DNA of 64,000 bases from Prochlorococcus sp. AG-388-E21 (GCA_003279855.1 QCGO01000006.1:1-64000); one strand, 5' to 3'; positions 28,672 through 39,653 are shown, counted from the stretch's first letter. Notes: a model not told the origin generated them from the letters alone. Translations and numbers: made by a program.

Positions 28672-29100
28672 TTATTTTTTATTTTCTTTTAGTATTTTTG
28701 TAACTTTCTTAGTTACTTCTTTTGGGACGCTATCAGGACAATATTGTATAGCGGTAGTAACTATTTGAAATTCTGCACCGGCAAATAATTTTTCTCTTTC
28801 TAGTTTGTCATCCCCTAATTCTTTTACTGCACCTCCATGTTTACCCTCAACTACTTGTACATAGGTTGCAGTAGCCACTCCTAAAGCCTTTGGAAATTCA
28901 ATACCAGCTTTTGAAGCTATACAAAGATATGAAGCGCCCATACCTTTATATAAATATAAATCCTGTTCAGTAGCCGGTTGTAATTTCTTGTTGGCTTTTA
29001 TTTCTTTATTTGGTGTTGTTAATTCAAAAAAAGTTAAATATAAAAATACAGGAAGACTTAAAATTTTAAAAAATTTATTTGAAGATAAATTTATAAACAT
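28672..29100 (-). CDS. Conserved hypothetical exported or membrane-anchored protein
   Basis: A 142-aa protein of unknown function. A hydrophobic segment at about residues 10-27 (ILSLPVFLYLTFFEL) could be a signal or anchor. The mature part contains LYLYKGMGASYLCIASKAGIEF and ATATYVQVVEGKHGGAV, then QYCPDSVP and a Lys-rich C terminus. Two cysteines may pair. The regular, non-repetitive composition and low-ambiguity reading frame support a real gene. It is convergent with prs, only 5 bases away. I recognise no named domain. Confidence 0.7.
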   Translation of the reverse strand: MFINLSSNKFFKILSLPVFLYLTFFELTTPNKEIKANKKLQPATEQDLYLYKGMGASYLCIASKAGIEFPKALGVATATYVQVVEGKHGGAVKELGDDKLEREKLFAGAEFQIVTTAIQYCPDSVPKEVTKKVTKILKENKK

Positions 29101-29171
29101 TAATTAATTTTTTTTTATTCTCTTTTTAAAGATAACATTTTTTATTTTTAAACTAAATTAGCATATAAAAT

Positions 29172-29714
29172 TTATGTAATAATTTTTATTTCATGATGAT
29201 TCTCTACTATTTTAAGTTTATCTTTATTCCATGAATATATTACCCTATATCTATAATTATCTCCGTCAATAAGTCTTGTGTGCTCAAGTATATACCAGTC
29301 TTCATAGGACGATTCGAAAATCATCTCATGTTCATCAACTTGTTTAATATTGGATATTCCATCAGTATCACTTAAATAAAATTTTTCTCTTATTAATTGA
29401 TGATCCTTAATGAAAGCTTGCATTTCGCCTTTTTCTTTATATTTGGGATGTTCATCAAAAAAACTATATTTCTTTTCTGGATACCAAGTGAATTTATAAT
29501 GAGATTCCCATTCTTTTTTATTTTCAAGAGACTCAATATTTATGTACATGCAAAGATTGTAAGTTTTCCTTTCTTCTTCGAGAAAATATGTCCTATTGGA
29601 TTTCCAAAGTCCAATATTACGTGAGAACCATCTTTTTAAATTACTATCTATACTAACTTCAGGGGAATTATAGTCACCGTAATTAATGTTATTGTTTTGA
29701 CTATTAACAACCAT
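29172..29714 (-). CDS. Putative CpcS/CpeS-like lipocalin-fold protein
   Basis: A 180-aa all-beta-looking protein. After a 25-residue polar N terminus it has RWFSRNIGLWKSNRTYFLE, which resembles the F-x-x-S-x-G-x-W-x-S-x-R-T start of CpcS/CpeS-type chromophore lyases. It continues with alternating strands (FTWYPEKK, MIFESSYEDWYILEHTRL, YRYRVIYSW). The C-terminal part does not match the CpeS ending I know, so this may be a distant lipocalin-like relative. It is divergent from sasA, with 106 bases between starts. Confidence 0.5.
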   Translation of the reverse strand: MVVNSQNNNINYGDYNSPEVSIDSNLKRWFSRNIGLWKSNRTYFLEEERKTYNLCMYINIESLENKKEWESHYKFTWYPEKKYSFFDEHPKYKEKGEMQAFIKDHQLIREKFYLSDTDGISNIKQVDEHEMIFESSYEDWYILEHTRLIDGDNYRYRVIYSWNKDKLKIVENHHEIKIIT

Positions 29715-29820
29715 TTATAAATATCAACTATTTATTTGATAGCTTAACTGTAAAATATATATAAATAACTTAATGTGTTTATAAGCAAAAACAGATTATT
29801 AAAACTTCTGGGTAAATGAT

Positions 29821-30939
29821 TTGAATGAAAAAAAAGAATTAAAATTAATATTAGTAGCTGCTAGAAATCATCTTTCTAGAGGAGATCTAAAATCATTACT
29901 AACTTATCTAGAGTCTGATGACTGCGAGTTTGAGATTTCTCTTCAGATTTCTGAACCAACGGAACAACCTGAACTACTTGAGTTGCATAGGTTGGTTGCT
30001 ATTCCTGCTCTTATAAAAGTTTCACCAGCTCCAAAGCAAATATTTGCAGGGAGTAACATTTTTGTTCAGTTGCAGACTTGGTTGCCTAGATGGAAACAAG
30101 AAGGAGTTACACAAAATTTAGGTATTAATCTTCAACCTTCTAAAATAGATTCAATTAGAACTCAAAAAGAGTTTCTCCTTGAGGAAGAATTATTGGTCCT
30201 TAGACAAGAAAATGAGACACTTACAAAAAGAATTGAATCACAAGAAAGACTGCTAAGAATGGTTGCACATGAATTGAGAACGCCCCTAACAGCAGCAACT
30301 CTTGCTATTCAAAGTCAAAAACTAGGACAAATTGATATAAGAAAATTGCAAGACGTAATTAAACGCCGTTTAGAAGAAATTGAACTTTTATCTCAAGATC
30401 TTCTTGAGGTTGGAACAACTAAATGGGAAGCTCTTTTTAATCCTCAAAAAATCGATTTAGGAAACATAAGTGCTGAGGCAATTCTTGAATTAGAAAAGTT
30501 TTGGAGATTAAGGAAGATAGAAATTGATACTGACATACCATCTGATCTCCCAAGCGTATATGCAGACCAAAGAAGAATGAGACAGGTATTTTTAAATTTA
30601 ATTGAAAATGCCCTTAAATTTTCAGAAGATTCTGGAAGAATTAAAATTACATTGATTCATAAAACAAATCAATGGGTAGAAATAACGATTTGTGACAAAG
30701 GTGCTGGAATTCCAGTAAGTGAGCAAAAAAGAATATTTCTTGATAGAGTTAGACTACCACAGACATCTGAGGGAACATCAGGATTTGGTATTGGCCTATC
30801 TGTTTGCAGAAGAATTGTTGAAGTACATGGAGGTAGAATATGGGTTGTATCAGAAGTTGGTGAAGGTTCCTGCTTTCATTTTACTGTTCCAGTGTGGCAA
30901 GGCCAAAACAAAGATCAACAACACTTGACGAAAGGATAG
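29821..30939 (+). CDS. sasA: SasA, circadian output histidine kinase
   Basis: A 372-aa sensor kinase with a KaiB-like thioredoxin-fold N terminus (about 1-100), the hallmark of SasA. A coiled linker leads to the H box [13 protein letters not shown] (about residue 155). The N box [13 protein letters not shown]1 CDKGAGIP and G2 GFGIGLSVC follow. It starts with TTG. In cyanobacteria SasA reads KaiC state and phosphorylates RpaA to time gene expression. Prochlorococcus is known to lack KaiA, so SasA is thought to be the main output. kai genes are not in this window. Confidence 0.94.
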   Translation: MNEKKELKLILVAARNHLSRGDLKSLLTYLESDDCEFEISLQISEPTEQPELLELHRLVAIPALIKVSPAPKQIFAGSNIFVQLQTWLPRWKQEGVTQNLGINLQPSKIDSIRTQKEFLLEEELLVLRQENETLTKRIESQERLLRMVAHELRTPLTAATLAIQSQKLGQIDIRKLQDVIKRRLEEIELLSQDLLEVGTTKWEALFNPQKIDLGNISAEAILELEKFWRLRKIEIDTDIPSDLPSVYADQRRMRQVFLNLIENALKFSEDSGRIKITLIHKTNQWVEITICDKGAGIPVSEQKRIFLDRVRLPQTSEGTSGFGIGLSVCRRIVEVHGGRIWVVSEVGEGSCFHFTVPVWQGQNKDQQHLTKG

Positions 30940-30980
30940 CTTTACTCCTAATTTTTTATAAGCTATTAAGCTATTTCCTT

Positions 30981-31053
30981 GGCCCCATCGTCTAGAGGCC
31001 TAGGACACCTCCCTTTCACGGAGGCGACAGGGGTTCGAATCCCCTTGGGGCTA
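30981..31053 (+). tRNA. tRNA-Glu (UUC)
   Basis: A 73-base cloverleaf. The acceptor pairs GGCCCCA with TGGGGCT (one G-U pair), with discriminator A. The anticodon stem CCTCC/GGAGG encloses the loop CTTTCAC, giving anticodon TTC. The T arm has GGGTTCGAATCCCC. CCA is not encoded. In cyanobacteria this tRNA also supplies glutamyl-tRNA for chlorophyll and heme synthesis. Confidence 0.97.
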
Positions 31054-31087
31054 TTAATTAATTTTGAAAATTTTAATTAATTATTTT
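31053..31087 (+). terminator. AT-only hairpin after tRNA-Glu
   Basis: ATTAATTAA (31053-31061) pairs with TTAATTAAT (31073-31081), 11-nt loop, followed by TATTTT. It lies between the tRNA and the convergent SRPBCC gene and overlaps that gene's stop. The stem has no G-C pairs, so it is at best a weak terminator. Confidence 0.3.
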
Positions 31088-31617
31088 ATTGAATCTTTTG
31101 CTTGCTTATCTACTGCAATCAAATTTTCAGAAAGGTCTTTTTTTAACCTTTTTTCTATCATTCCAATTGGCATCCATTGACAACCCTGAACAGTGAGATC
31201 ATAAATTAATGAGTTTTTTGAAGTGTCTTTGATATTTTGTATTTTCCAGCTTCCTTCAAATCTTCTGAAATCTCCTTTTATTAGACTAAATTTCAATAAA
31301 CCTTGTTCCTTCTCTTCGTATAGATCAATAGTAACTTCCGCTGAAAATTTCATTCCAAGAAAATCTTGAGCGCCAACTTGTTTTAGATGAACATTATTAT
31401 TATTTTTATAAATTCTTCTACTAGATAACAAATTTGGGATATAGAGATTTAGGCGGTCATAATCAGTTAGTACATTCCATAAAGAGTCGAAAGTCGCGGA
31501 AGTAGTTAGCTGAGCGGCAAGCCTTCTTGTTCCTCCAGAAAGCTTTTCCATGGTCTGCTCAATTGTTCTATAGTCATTAACCTGAGAATCAGTTACTGAT
31601 CTTTGAGATTTATTCAT
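31081..31617 (-). CDS. SRPBCC (cyclase/dehydrase, START-like) protein
   Basis: A 178-aa protein of the polyketide-cyclase/SRPBCC fold. The strand-helix start LAAQLTTSATFDSLWNVLTDYDRL, then YIPNLLSSRRI, is the coenzyme Q-binding/cyclase pattern. The later FEGSWKI and LIYDLTVQ, with a C-terminal long helix (KKDLSENLIAVDKQAK), complete the fold. Such proteins bind hydrophobic ligands. In cyanobacteria they are common and mostly uncharacterised. It ends next to tRNA-Glu and is divergent from petH. Confidence 0.8.
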   Translation of the reverse strand: MNKSQRSVTDSQVNDYRTIEQTMEKLSGGTRRLAAQLTTSATFDSLWNVLTDYDRLNLYIPNLLSSRRIYKNNNNVHLKQVGAQDFLGMKFSAEVTIDLYEEKEQGLLKFSLIKGDFRRFEGSWKIQNIKDTSKNSLIYDLTVQGCQWMPIGMIEKRLKKDLSENLIAVDKQAKDSIK

Positions 31618-31786
31618 AGATGAATTTTTTATTAAATAAAAAATTATTCCTGTGTAACTATACCGATAAAATTTATAAAAATTTTGAAATGGAAAGATTT
31701 ATAATTAAATATTCCGATCTCAAAACGTAACTATTTTTATAAAACACGTACAATTTAAGATACAGATTGATAATCTTTTAATATAA

Positions 31787-32911
<1,125 letters not shown>

Positions 32912-32970
32912 ATTTTTCTAAAAAGTTTTTTTCAATATCTAAAAGACTTTTTTGGTTTAGACACAAAATG

Positions 32971-33010
32971 TAGCTAATTAGCTAAAAAAAGACGATTTTA
33001 TCTATATAAG
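32971..33010 (+). promoter_or_regulatory. Palindrome and -10-like box upstream of zwf
   Basis: A perfect 14-base palindrome TAGCTAATTAGCTA (32971-32984) is followed 20 bases later by TATAAG (33005-33010), 14 bases before the zwf ATG. The spacing would place the palindrome around -45 to -30 of a start near 33017, fitting an operator. No regulator can be named. Confidence 0.35.
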
Positions 33011-33024
33011 ACTTATAAAAAAAT

Positions 33025-34548
33025 ATGCCCTCAACCTTAAGTAACCCTCTTAGATTAGGTTTGCGACAAGAAAGAGTAATATCTCCACAATGCCTAATAA
33101 TATTCGGAGCTAGTGGAGATCTTACCCACAGGAAACTTATACCTGCCTTATTTGAACTCTATTTGCAAAGAAGGATACCTAGTGAATTCGCTATAGTTGG
33201 ATGCGCAAGAAGGCCTTGGAGTGATCAAGATTTTAAGGAAAAAATGCAAGCTAAATTAGCTGATCAAATATCTGAAAATGAAACGGAATGGGAACAGTTT
33301 TCAAATTATCTATTCTATGAGCCAGTTGATTTGCAGCAAGAAGATCATGTTGTAAGACTTTCCAAAAGATTAAATGAAATTGATAAATTACAGGCTACAC
33401 ACGGTAATAAGACCTTTTACTTATCAGTATCTCCAAACTTCTATGGAAGTGGATGTAAGGCTCTAAAGGCTGCCGGATTACTAGATGATCCTAAGAAAAG
33501 TCGAATTGTTATTGAAAAACCCTTTGGAAGAGACTATTCAAGTGCTAAGAAATTAAATAAGATCGTTCAAAGTTGTGCAGATGAAAGTCAGATATATCGA
33601 ATAGATCATTATTTAGGGAAAGAGACTGTTCAAAACATACTGGTTATGAGGTTTGCTAATACTATTTTTGAACCTATATGGAATAGAAATTATATTTCAA
33701 GTGTTCAAATAACATCATCGGAAACAGTTGGGGTTGAAGATAGAGCTGGTTATTATGAAAGCTCTGGAGCTTTAAGAGATATGCTCCAAAATCATTTAAC
33801 TCAAATGCTTGCTGTTACTGCAATGGAGCCTCCAGGTAAATTTGAACCTGAGGCAATAAGAAATGAAAAAGCAAAAGTTCTTCAAGCTTCAAAACTTGCC
33901 GATGAGGATGAACCTTGGAATTGTTGTATTAGAGGACAGTACGCAAAAGGAGGAAATAGCCTAAAAAGACTTCAAGGTTATAGAGATGAAGACGGAGTAA
34001 ATTTGAACAGTACAACAGAAACTTATATTGCTACAAAAGTATTTATTGATAATTGGAGATGGCAAGGAGTTCCTTTCTACTTAAGAACAGGTAAAAGACT
34101 GCCAAAAAGACTTGGGGAAATTGTATTGACATTTAAAGATGTACCAGTACATTTGTTTGAATCAACAATAATTAATCCCGCTCCAAATCAGCTTATTCTT
34201 AGGATTCAGCCTAATGAAGGAGCAACTTTTAAATTTGAAGTCAAATCACCTGGTTCTGGGATGAAATCAAGACCAGTTGAGATGGAATTTTCTTATGATG
34301 AATCTTTTGGAGAACCTTCTGATGAAGGTTATGTAAGGTTGTTGGCTGATGCCATGCTTTCTGATCCTACCTTGTTCACAAGAAGTGATGAGGTTGAAGC
34401 TGCTTGGAAACTCTATACACCATTAATAGAATTAATGGAAGATGCTCCTTGGAAGTTACCTATTCACAAATACGAATCAATGACTTGGGGACCTCCTGAA
34501 TCAGATCAATTACTTTCCAAAGACAATATTTTCTGGCGCAGACCTTAA
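33025..34548 (+). CDS. zwf: Glucose-6-phosphate dehydrogenase
   Basis: The first enzyme of the oxidative pentose phosphate pathway, the main NADPH source in the dark. It is 507 aa. The NADP fold GASGDLTHRKLIPAL is near residue 30. The active-site RIDHYLGKETVQN and IEKPFGRD are intact. The length is standard. opcA, its allosteric activator, begins 7 bases downstream, and this pair is the usual cyanobacterial arrangement. Together they are typically redox-regulated by thioredoxin (family knowledge). trxA is 16 kb away in this window. Confidence 0.96.
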   Translation: MPSTLSNPLRLGLRQERVISPQCLIIFGASGDLTHRKLIPALFELYLQRRIPSEFAIVGCARRPWSDQDFKEKMQAKLADQISENETEWEQFSNYLFYEPVDLQQEDHVVRLSKRLNEIDKLQATHGNKTFYLSVSPNFYGSGCKALKAAGLLDDPKKSRIVIEKPFGRDYSSAKKLNKIVQSCADESQIYRIDHYLGKETVQNILVMRFANTIFEPIWNRNYISSVQITSSETVGVEDRAGYYESSGALRDMLQNHLTQMLAVTAMEPPGKFEPEAIRNEKAKVLQASKLADEDEPWNCCIRGQYAKGGNSLKRLQGYRDEDGVNLNSTTETYIATKVFIDNWRWQGVPFYLRTGKRLPKRLGEIVLTFKDVPVHLFESTIINPAPNQLILRIQPNEGATFKFEVKSPGSGMKSRPVEMEFSYDESFGEPSDEGYVRLLADAMLSDPTLFTRSDEVEAAWKLYTPLIELMEDAPWKLPIHKYESMTWGPPESDQLLSKDNIFWRRP

Positions 34549-34555
34549 CTTTATA

Positions 34556-35857
34556 ATGAAACCTCAATTAACACTTCAAACCCCATTAGAGCTGCCTCAT
34601 CAAGAAATATCTAATTATTTAAATCAATTATGGATTTCTGAAGATGAAGATAGTTCTGGAGCAAATACTTTTACTTTGATGGTCTGGCAGCCTGCATGGC
34701 TTGAACAATGTTTAGTTAAATCAGGCTTAATAAGTGGACCAATTACTGGGACATTAAGTCCAGAGATAATTAAAGTTGCTAAAAATTTAATTATAGATAA
34801 AGGATTATCACATACTACCTCAATATATAGTGAAGAGTTATTGACTTTATTGAAGGAAAATTTATCAAATAAAGATCAAGAAGACTTAAGAGGGCAATTC
34901 TTTGAATCTTCAATAAGTACCTTAAATCCTAGAAGATTGATTACTTTAGCACCAACTTTAAATAAAGAATCAGATATAAAAACTTTTGTATCCGCCTATT
35001 GCCCACTTAGTGATAACACTATAACTCAACCTATTTGTGGCGATTTAGTTGTCATAAGGGGTGACTCTAATTCTATTAATAAAAAAGGATTGAAAATTAT
35101 TGATGACCTATCTATAAAAGATTTACCTACATGGTTATGGTGGAATGGTAGCCTTGACGAATCTCAAGAAATTTTTAATCATCTTACTGATCAAGGTATT
35201 AGATTAATTATTGATACTGCAAATGGGTCGCCCAATAGATGCTTGAAAATCCTCTATCAATCAATAAAATCAAATAAGGCTATTAACGATTTAAATTGGG
35301 TAAGACTTAAAAGTTGGCGTGAATCATTAGCAATGATTTTTGATCCTCCATCCAGGAGACCTATTTTAGATCATATCTCAGATATAGATATAGATATAGC
35401 AGAAGGTAATTTTCTTCAAGCGTTACTTTTAATTTCGTGGATTAGTGACAAGCTAGAATGGGTATTTTCAAAAATAGATAAACATGGAGAATTAATAAAA
35501 ATTGAATTCGAAAGAAATAATGGCGAGAAAATTTCTACATGTATAAATCCTGAGCCTTTGGGAAATCCAAGTATTCATTCTGGCCAAGTTATTGGATTAA
35601 GGTTGATTTCCAAAATTAGTGAGGTTCGTAAAAACAATACTTGTGTAATACTTGGCTGTGAATCTGTTGAATGTATGAGACTTGAAGCAGGAGGTATGGC
35701 TGATATGCAATTAATAGAGCAAGTCGTTCCCAATGCATTTGCTTCCTCAGAATCAGATGTAAGTAAGTTATTGGGAAGTAGTAGAGGAAATACCAGTCCA
35801 CTTTTTGAAAATGCTATCAAGGTCGCAGTACAAATATTTAATGGTTTTAATAAATAA
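34556..35857 (+). CDS. opcA: OpcA, activator of glucose-6-phosphate dehydrogenase
   Basis: A 433-aa OpcA-family protein that assembles or activates Zwf in cyanobacteria. Family features visible are the N-terminal ANTFTLMVWQPAW, LWWNGSL and SWRESLAMIFDPPSRRP, and the C-terminal MRLEAGGMADMQLIEQVVPN. It sits 7 bases after zwf and 10 before cobB. A GATATA triplet repeat (35381-35398) encodes DIDIDI in the middle. No catalytic function is claimed for this family. Confidence 0.92.
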   Translation: MKPQLTLQTPLELPHQEISNYLNQLWISEDEDSSGANTFTLMVWQPAWLEQCLVKSGLISGPITGTLSPEIIKVAKNLIIDKGLSHTTSIYSEELLTLLKENLSNKDQEDLRGQFFESSISTLNPRRLITLAPTLNKESDIKTFVSAYCPLSDNTITQPICGDLVVIRGDSNSINKKGLKIIDDLSIKDLPTWLWWNGSLDESQEIFNHLTDQGIRLIIDTANGSPNRCLKILYQSIKSNKAINDLNWVRLKSWRESLAMIFDPPSRRPILDHISDIDIDIAEGNFLQALLLISWISDKLEWVFSKIDKHGELIKIEFERNNGEKISTCINPEPLGNPSIHSGQVIGLRLISKISEVRKNNTCVILGCESVECMRLEAGGMADMQLIEQVVPNAFASSESDVSKLLGSSRGNTSPLFENAIKVAVQIFNGFNK

Positions 35858-35867
35858 AACTAATTAA

Positions 35868-37262
35868 ATGCCTTGTGTAATATCCTCTCCTTCAACTGAT
35901 ACTGGGAAAACTACTTTAGCTCTGTTGATTTCTTGTTGGGCTTTTTCAAAAGGGATAAAAATACAAACTTTCAAGGTTGGACCAGATTATCTTGATCAAC
36001 AACAACTTAGTTCAATTGGCCAACCTCTTTGTCGAAATTTAGATATTTTTTTAAGTGGTGAAGAATGGGTTCAGAAAAATTTTTTAAAGCATTCTTTGAA
36101 ATATGAGCTCTCATTGATTGAGGGAGCAATGGGTCTTTTTGATGGATTAGGTGCAACTGCTTATTCAAGTACTGCAAATGTTGCAAAACTACTTGATACT
36201 CCAATAATTTTTATTGTTAATGCTAAAGGGCAAGTAAACTCTCTTCTCCCAACAGTTAGAGGTTTTAGAGATTTTGATAATGAATTATCAATAAAAGGAA
36301 TTATATTTAACAATGTCAATTCAGATAGACATAAAAGATTAATTAGAGAAGTTTTTAAAAATGAAGATATCGAAATTCTTGGTTTTTTACCTTCTGATTC
36401 AAAAATAACTGTTAATAAAGCTAATTTAGGTTTAATTTCTCCATTTGATAGTGATAGAAAAATTGATGTTGATTATTTTGCAAGCTTTGCTGAAAAAAAT
36501 CTTGATGTTGTTTCTCTAAGCAAATTCCTGAAATCCCCTCCAAAAAAAAATATATTAAATACCACTATTAGTAATGATTTTAAAATAGATAAAAATAAAC
36601 CTATCGCAATTGCAGAAGATAAAATCTTTCATTTCCAATATCCTGAAACGAAGGAGTTTCTTGATGAAATAGGAATTCCTCTAATTTCATGGAGCATTTT
36701 TAATAATGAAGAAATTCCAAATGAGGCTTCATCTTTAATTATTCCAGGAGGTTTTCCTGAAAAATATGCTAGTCATATAAGTAATTCAGATAAAAGCTTA
36801 AAGTCATTAAGAGAATTCCGTAAAAAAGGATTTATTTATGCAGAGTGTGGTGGGATGATGATCTTAGGAGATTTAATAAAAGATGAAAATGGTAACAACC
36901 ATAAAATGAGTGGAATATTACCTTTTAAATCAATAAAAAGTAATTTGTCGGTAGGTTATAGATATATAAAGGGTCTTAAAGACACTCCAATAATTAAACA
37001 AAATCAATTAATAAGAGGACATGAATTTCATTATTGGGAAGTTGAACGTTCTTCACCAGAATTTGAATTAAAAAAAACTGAGTTTCAGAGCCAATTATCT
37101 TTTCCATGGGAAATTAAATCGTGGGAGACTAAATTTAAAAATGAAGGGTGGTCAGATAACAAATTACATGCAAGTTGGATTCATTTACATTTACCAAGTT
37201 GCCCAGAAGCTGCAAAAAACTTTATAAATGCTACACAAGTTAATTATTCTCAAAATTCTTAA
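35868..37262 (+). CDS. cobB: Cobyrinic acid a,c-diamide synthase (CobB/CbiA)
   Basis: Amidates cobyrinate during corrin (pseudocobalamin) synthesis, using glutamine and ATP. It is 464 aa. The P-loop is SSPSTDTGKTTLALL near the N terminus, followed by FKVGPDYLD and EGAMGLFDGL. The C-terminal class I glutamine amidotransferase domain has the nucleophile in YAECGGMMILG and the catalytic His in LHASWIHLH. It follows opcA by 10 bases and overlaps the convergent PAP2-like gene by 4 bases at the stops. Confidence 0.93.
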   Translation: MPCVISSPSTDTGKTTLALLISCWAFSKGIKIQTFKVGPDYLDQQQLSSIGQPLCRNLDIFLSGEEWVQKNFLKHSLKYELSLIEGAMGLFDGLGATAYSSTANVAKLLDTPIIFIVNAKGQVNSLLPTVRGFRDFDNELSIKGIIFNNVNSDRHKRLIREVFKNEDIEILGFLPSDSKITVNKANLGLISPFDSDRKIDVDYFASFAEKNLDVVSLSKFLKSPPKKNILNTTISNDFKIDKNKPIAIAEDKIFHFQYPETKEFLDEIGIPLISWSIFNNEEIPNEASSLIIPGGFPEKYASHISNSDKSLKSLREFRKKGFIYAECGGMMILGDLIKDENGNNHKMSGILPFKSIKSNLSVGYRYIKGLKDTPIIKQNQLIRGHEFHYWEVERSSPEFELKKTEFQSQLSFPWEIKSWETKFKNEGWSDNKLHASWIHLHLPSCPEAAKNFINATQVNYSQNS

Positions 37263-37738
37263 TTTATTATCAAATCAATTATGTTTAGAGGTGAACCTAT
37301 AAAAACTATTCCTGGTAATGTAATTAGTGGACCTAAAATACCTCCTACAATAACTTCAAATTTTGTATGACCAAGAGTTTCTTTTAAAGCTAATTGAGAC
37401 TCAGGATCTAATTTTTTTGCGAGTTTGTTTATTTCTGCAGCCTGAATACCGGCTGATTTTCTAACCCCACTGGCGTCGTACATAACAATTAGTGAAAGTG
37501 CAATCGCTAATGCAAATATTGGGTTATCAAAGCCTAATTGAAAACCTATTCCTGAAGTAGTTCCAGTTATTAAAGCAGAATGGCTTGAGGGCATCCCTCC
37601 TGTTTCAAACATAATTCCAAATCTAATCTTTCCTGTTGAAAAGAAATTAAATATAATTTTGAAAAATTGAGCTATTAAACAAGATAATAAACTCCAGAAA
37701 AGAACTGAATTATCAAAGAAAGCTGAAAACTCTGACAT
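37259..37738 (-). CDS. Divergent PAP2 (DUF212) family membrane protein
   Basis: A 159-aa membrane protein of the DUF212/divergent PAP2 family, sometimes annotated as acid phosphatase or haloperoxidase related. Conserved blocks are FETGGMPSSHSALITG, VMYDASGVRKSAGIQA and LGHTKFEVIVGGILG, with about four hydrophobic segments. The SSH and GHT histidines resemble PAP2 catalytic residues, but activity is unproven for this family. It is 14 bases downstream of crtE on the same strand. Confidence 0.88.
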   Translation of the reverse strand: MSEFSAFFDNSVLFWSLLSCLIAQFFKIIFNFFSTGKIRFGIMFETGGMPSSHSALITGTTSGIGFQLGFDNPIFALAIALSLIVMYDASGVRKSAGIQAAEINKLAKKLDPESQLALKETLGHTKFEVIVGGILGPLITLPGIVFIGSPLNIIDLIIN

Positions 37739-37752
37739 AAGTTAAATACTCT

Positions 37753-38655
37753 TTACCTATCTCTATTTGTAATGAAATCAGCTAAGGAGATTAAATGTTT
37801 TGCATTTAAACCCCAAGGCTCAATTGCTTTCTTAGCTTTGTCCACTAAATCGAAAGCTCTTTTCTTTGATTCCTCCATTCCAAGTAATTTAGGATACGTA
37901 GTTTTATCTGCCAAAAGATCTTTACCTGCTGTTTTGCCAAGCTTCTCACTGCTTGAAGTTAAATCAAGGATGTCATCTATTATTTGGAATGCTAAACCTA
38001 TTCCCTCTGCATATGTAGTTAGGGCCTTTAATAATTCTTCATTAGCTCCGGCAATCATTGCTCCAGTTCTTACACAAGCTTTTAATAATGCACCGGTCTT
38101 ATGAAGATGAATGTACTCAAGGGTTTCGAGATCAACCTCTTTCCCTTCACATTCCAAATCAACAACTTGACCTCCAACTAGTCCAGGTGCTCCTGCTACT
38201 AGGGAAAGTTCTCCAACTACATTTAATAATCTATTGGGATCAACGCCAGGGCTTCTTAATGAGACCATTTCAAAGGCTCTAGTTAATAATGCATCGCCAG
38301 CCAGAATAGCTATTGCATCTCCATAAACTTTATGGTTAGTAGGTCTTCCTCTCCTTAAGTCGTCATTGTCCATCGCAGGTAAATCATCATGAATTAAGGA
38401 CATGGTATGAATCATTTCTATGGCAACCGCTGTAGGAACAGCTAGAGAGGGATCACCGCCTGCTAGAGAACAAGATGCTAGACACAAAATAGGACGTATC
38501 CTTTTACCTCCAGCCAGTAGAGAATATCTCATTGATTCCCTAAGTACTTCTGGATTCTCTGGGCCTAATGATAAATCAAGAGCTTCTTCGACGACATTTC
38601 TTGTGTCTGTTAGATATTTTTCAAAATCTTGAATATTATCTATAACTTCTGTCAT
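37753..38655 (-). CDS. crtE: Geranylgeranyl diphosphate synthase
   Basis: A trans-prenyltransferase, 300 aa, supplying GGPP for carotenoids, the chlorophyll phytyl tail and plastoquinone. The first Asp-rich motif is [10 protein letters not shown] (FARM) followed by RRGRPTNH. The second is [19 protein letters not shown] is the IPP-binding region. Shorter-chain (FPP) activity in the same enzyme is possible. It lies 36 bases after folD, with which it is likely co-transcribed. Confidence 0.93.
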   Translation of the reverse strand: MTEVIDNIQDFEKYLTDTRNVVEEALDLSLGPENPEVLRESMRYSLLAGGKRIRPILCLASCSLAGGDPSLAVPTAVAIEMIHTMSLIHDDLPAMDNDDLRRGRPTNHKVYGDAIAILAGDALLTRAFEMVSLRSPGVDPNRLLNVVGELSLVAGAPGLVGGQVVDLECEGKEVDLETLEYIHLHKTGALLKACVRTGAMIAGANEELLKALTTYAEGIGLAFQIIDDILDLTSSSEKLGKTAGKDLLADKTTYPKLLGMEESKKRAFDLVDKAKKAIEPWGLNAKHLISLADFITNRDR

Positions 38656-38691
38656 TTTTACGTTGAGTAATTTTTTTCTGCATAACTGACT

Positions 38692-39588
38692 TTATGGCTG
38701 CAGGTCATTAAGAGTTGATGATAAACCAAATTGTTTTTGCCAGCTGGAAATAGTATTTACTAGTAACATTGTTACTGTCATTGGTCCAACACCACCTGGG
38801 ACGGGAGTGTATGCAAATACTTTGGGAATGACATCTTCTAATAATACATCTCCACATAATCTGTTTTTGCTTTTGTCGGAACTTTTTAATCGATGAATTC
38901 CAACATCAATAATTACAGCACCCTCTTTAACAAAATTCGAGTCTATTAGGTTAGGTTTTCCTGCAGCAGCAATTAATATATCCGCTTCCTTGCATATTTT
39001 ATTTAAATTTATAGTTTTCGAATGAGTCATTGTTACCGTCGCATTAAGATTCAGCAACATAAGGGATAGTGGTTTTCCAACCAACAAACTTCTTCCAATA
39101 ACAACAATTTTCTTTCCTTCAATTTCAATATTTTGGGATCTTAGTAAATTAATTATCCCAGCTGGTGTGCAGGATCTCATCGCAGGTTCATTTTTTACTA
39201 ACTTCCCAATATTTTGCTCATTTAATCCATCTACATCTTTTCCTGGATTAATGAAACTTATCAATCTTTGTTCATCAAATTTCTTTGATATTGGTAATTG
39301 TAATAACATTCCATCAATATCATTATCAAGGTTTAATTTATTTAATAATTGTTCAACTTCTTTTTGCTCTACTGAATCTTTTAGATGAAAAATATAACTC
39401 TTTATTCCTACTCGCGAACAAGCTTTTTCTTTGTTCCCTACATAAACTCCGCTTGCGGGATCTTCGCCAATTCTTATTACAGCCAAACCTGGATTTCTTT
39501 TTGCAATTGTTTTATTAATTTGAATATAGTTTTTTAATCTTTCTTCGATTTCTAAAGATAATTTTTTACCATCTAGTTTTAATGACAT
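38692..39588 (-). CDS. folD: FolD, methylenetetrahydrofolate dehydrogenase/cyclohydrolase
   Basis: A bifunctional C1-metabolism enzyme, 298 aa. It shows the catalytic Tyr/Lys pair ([11 protein letters not shown]), the DGMLLQLPI signature, [14 protein letters not shown], the NADP-binding [12 protein letters not shown] and the C-terminal [14 protein letters not shown] signature. A Shine-Dalgarno GGAG lies 12 bases upstream of the ATG on the minus strand. It is divergent from the 7TM-HD gene across a 65-base gap with overlapping promoter-like elements. Confidence 0.95.
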   Translation of the reverse strand: MSLKLDGKKLSLEIEERLKNYIQINKTIAKRNPGLAVIRIGEDPASGVYVGNKEKACSRVGIKSYIFHLKDSVEQKEVEQLLNKLNLDNDIDGMLLQLPISKKFDEQRLISFINPGKDVDGLNEQNIGKLVKNEPAMRSCTPAGIINLLRSQNIEIEGKKIVVIGRSLLVGKPLSLMLLNLNATVTMTHSKTINLNKICKEADILIAAAGKPNLIDSNFVKEGAVIIDVGIHRLKSSDKSKNRLCGDVLLEDVIPKVFAYTPVPGGVGPMTVTMLLVNTISSWQKQFGLSSTLNDLQP

Positions 39589-39623
39589 TTAGAAAAACTT
39601 CTCCTTTTTACTTCTAGCATGCC

Positions 39624-39648
39624 TATAATTTTAGATTAATCAATTATA
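39624..39648. promoter_or_regulatory. Overlapping divergent -10 boxes between folD and the 7TM-HD gene
   Basis: A perfect TATAAT on the plus strand (39624-39629) and another on the minus strand (39643-39648) lie in the 65-base gap, 13 bases apart and pointing away from each other past overlapping start sites. Clear -35 boxes are not visible, as is common in Prochlorococcus. Confidence 0.5.
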
Positions 39649-39653
39649 TCTAA

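Noticed and set aside
31735-31765. Possible NtcA site upstream of petH (GTA ... TAC around 31748-31763)
   Set aside because: The spacing between GTA and TAC is 10 bases, whereas NtcA needs 8. No second candidate fits.
35381-35398. GATATA triple repeat in opcA
   Set aside because: Three short in-frame units encoding DIDIDI. No sign of a phase-variable function.
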